Position numbers and translations under genes: made by a program. A stretch of 64,000 nucleotides of DNA, from assembly GCA_003342815.1 (NCBI GenBank), contig PTEX01000278.1, positions 729,440 through 793,439 of the forward strand, read 5' to 3'. Below are positions 62,266 through 64,000 of this stretch, piece by piece. Source of the stretch: Eudromia elegans (taxonomy: Eukaryota > Chordata > Aves > Tinamiformes > Tinamidae). The notes under the pieces are model-generated. The model was not told where the DNA came from. It did no database searches and saw only the letters and a program-made list of their open reading frames with translations. The stretch's first letter is position 1. The number at the start of each line of letters is the position of its first letter.

Positions 62266-64000
62266 CTTGTACGAGCAATCCAAGTGAACATATATAATTA
62301 AGAGAAAGTAGTGCTGTCCAGTGGACAAAAGATGAGAGTCAAGAGACTGGGCTTTAATGTCCCTTTATTGCCCTGTGTTGCTTTATAAGATTGAACACTT
62401 CGGCTATCGCTGGAAAACATGAGCTGCAGCACTGCCCGTCCTGCTCTTATGGGTGAGATGACACTGCATCCTTTCTCGAGGCGGTACCTTTTACACATTC
62501 ACCAGAAGGTTAGAGTTTCCTAAATTCTAACTTGAGCTTTCCCAGCTCACCTGGCTGCGCTGCCGGGCTGTGTCTCTTGATTATGTTCTACCTTTGAAAA
62601 GCCTCTCCTGCCTCTCATAAGGATGTAGCCAACCTCTAGTTAGGGTTTTGGCTTTGAAAATACTGGAACCACTTTGACATCACTGCTTTCTGTTGCTATC
62701 AGCATCATCAGAGCCCACTGTCTCTGGTACACATTCCGTCAGGTAAACTCTGGGAACACTGCCACATGCCCAGAGACTCGAGAGCGGATACGGGTGCCAC
62801 AGAAGCATGGCAGTTTGAGGTATGAACATCCCAAACTATCTCTATCCCTAGGAACATGTTTTCTTTCTCAATATACTGTTTTATGTGTGCTCTATCCCTT
62901 TAGTCGACTTAAGTTTTTCTTTTTTCTGCATTGTCTCTCAAGTTGAGTGCCTGAAACACCTCTTTTCCCTTTTTCACCTTGGGAATAATTCCACATTCAT
63001 TTTTCCCTGCTTTTTCTCTCTCTTCCTTGTAATATAGACTCTTCTTTCCATGAATCCTTTTCAATAATTTCACATACTGTCTGCTTGCTTTTGCAAACCT
63101 AACAAGAGCTGAATCATTAGATGGGATATGTAAGTGAATATATTTATTCATGTTAAAAGAGTGTCTAGCTTAGATCAACCGACACTTCCCAGGAATGTGT
63201 ATGAGGAAGGAATTTTACTAAAGGCTAAAATGAATATGCAAAAATGCAGCACATTTTAAATCTCAATTAATCTTGCTATTTGCTACAGTTTAGAAGAGAG
63301 GAGCACATTGTTTTGTGCTTGTGTATTTATGGCATAAGATAGATATCTTTAGATTTCCTTGTGGAAATATGTCTATATACATACGGGAATTTATGTAAAA
63401 CAAGATGACCTGCAGTCTATGTTCACTTCTTTAGAAATAATTACTTCAACAAGATCATTTTTGGATGTATCTCTTGAGATGCTGTGCTATATGAGATCTT
63501 ATTACCTGCTTAGTATGAAAAGGTGAACATCCTCTCTGATTTTTATTTAAGATGGGCATAGTTGACTGAAAAGACATATGGACAAAAATTACTATTTTAT
63601 GGAATTTCATGTTGTCAGAAAGAAATGATTGATTGAATCTTTAATCTTTGCAATATCAAGTGGGAAAAATCTTTTTCTTGATTAGTAGGAATAGAAAAAT
63701 CAACAAATACGTTTATATGTTTTCTGGAACAAAAAAGTGGTTTTGCAGATAAAAAATGAAAACCGAAAAGCACCATAAGATGCTAACTGCATCAACTGGT
63801 AGAAATTAAGGTTCAGATCTTGGCATTTGTGGGCAGGTGCAATGATGAGGAGAGAACCTCTAGCAAGCTGCAAAAGGCTCAAATGCAGACCAGCATTTCG
63901 CAAGCAACAGCTGAAGATTTCAGATCAGCTCCCCCCTCCCCACCCGCTACGCTAAAGCATAATGCCTTTCAGAAAGTGCTGGCTGGCTGGTGCACGCCTA

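Larger units (their letters stand above)
56865..64000 (+). other. CNTNAP2: CNTNAP2 intron 13, 5' part
   Basis: Starts with GTAAGA and runs off the window. It is AT-rich, with homopolymer tracts and one weak MIR-like relic. No coding exon, RNA gene or clear mobile element is visible. Reading through the donor from exon 13, the frame would add a short tail and meet a stop at about 56912, so intron retention would truncate the protein. In humans, common variants in the corresponding intron have been associated with language phenotypes (established literature); nothing here shows that those sites are conserved. Confidence 0.9.

Overview
This window is nuclear DNA of a bird, or less likely another archosaur or turtle. 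It is AT-rich and intron-dominated. It holds CR1 LINEs whose 3' ends carry the ATTCTATG octamer repeat typical of sauropsid CR1, one decayed endogenous retrovirus, and a few old amniote repeat relics. There are no bacterial features: no operons, no CRISPR array, no ribosome-binding-site signals.

The only host gene I can establish is CNTNAP2 (contactin-associated protein-like 2, CASPR2), on the + strand. Three consecutive internal coding exons are present with consensus splice sites and continuous phase: 3980-4086 (107 nt, first EGF-like domain), 31748-31867 (120 nt) and 56664-56864 (201 nt), the last two encoding the start of the fibrinogen-C-like region. Their lengths and phases fit human exons 11, 12 and 13 as I remember them. 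The rest is intron: the end of intron 10 (1-3979), all of intron 11 (27.7 kb), all of intron 12 (24.8 kb) and the start of intron 13 (56865-64000).

Intron 11 holds a GC-rich, coding-like but broken segment (5047-6426, unidentified), a MIR-like SINE relic (about 17.73-17.87 kb), a 5'-truncated CR1 with a 324-codon reverse transcriptase ORF still open (19.6-20.64 kb), a CpG-dense block next to a TATA-like motif (22.43-22.59 kb), a short CR1 tail (24.2 kb) and a degraded CR1 tail 0.7 kb before exon 12. Intron 12 holds an antisense, internally deleted provirus with both LTRs (36571-40284; gag, dUTPase-like fragment, integrase core, env transmembrane tail, polypurine tract), two relics of an ancient amniote LINE-like repeat (about 33.3 and 49.2 kb), a CpG-rich patch (51.0-51.2 kb) and a minus-strand CR1 tail (55.1 kb). 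Intron 13 shows only low-complexity tracts and one weak MIR-like relic.

The most testable architectural point is that same-family CR1 tails in opposite orientation (20.5 and 24.2 kb plus; 55.1 kb minus) flank exon 12, which is itself length- and phase-symmetric. I see no wholly new biological system. The unidentified broken reading frame and the CpG blocks are the least explained stretches.
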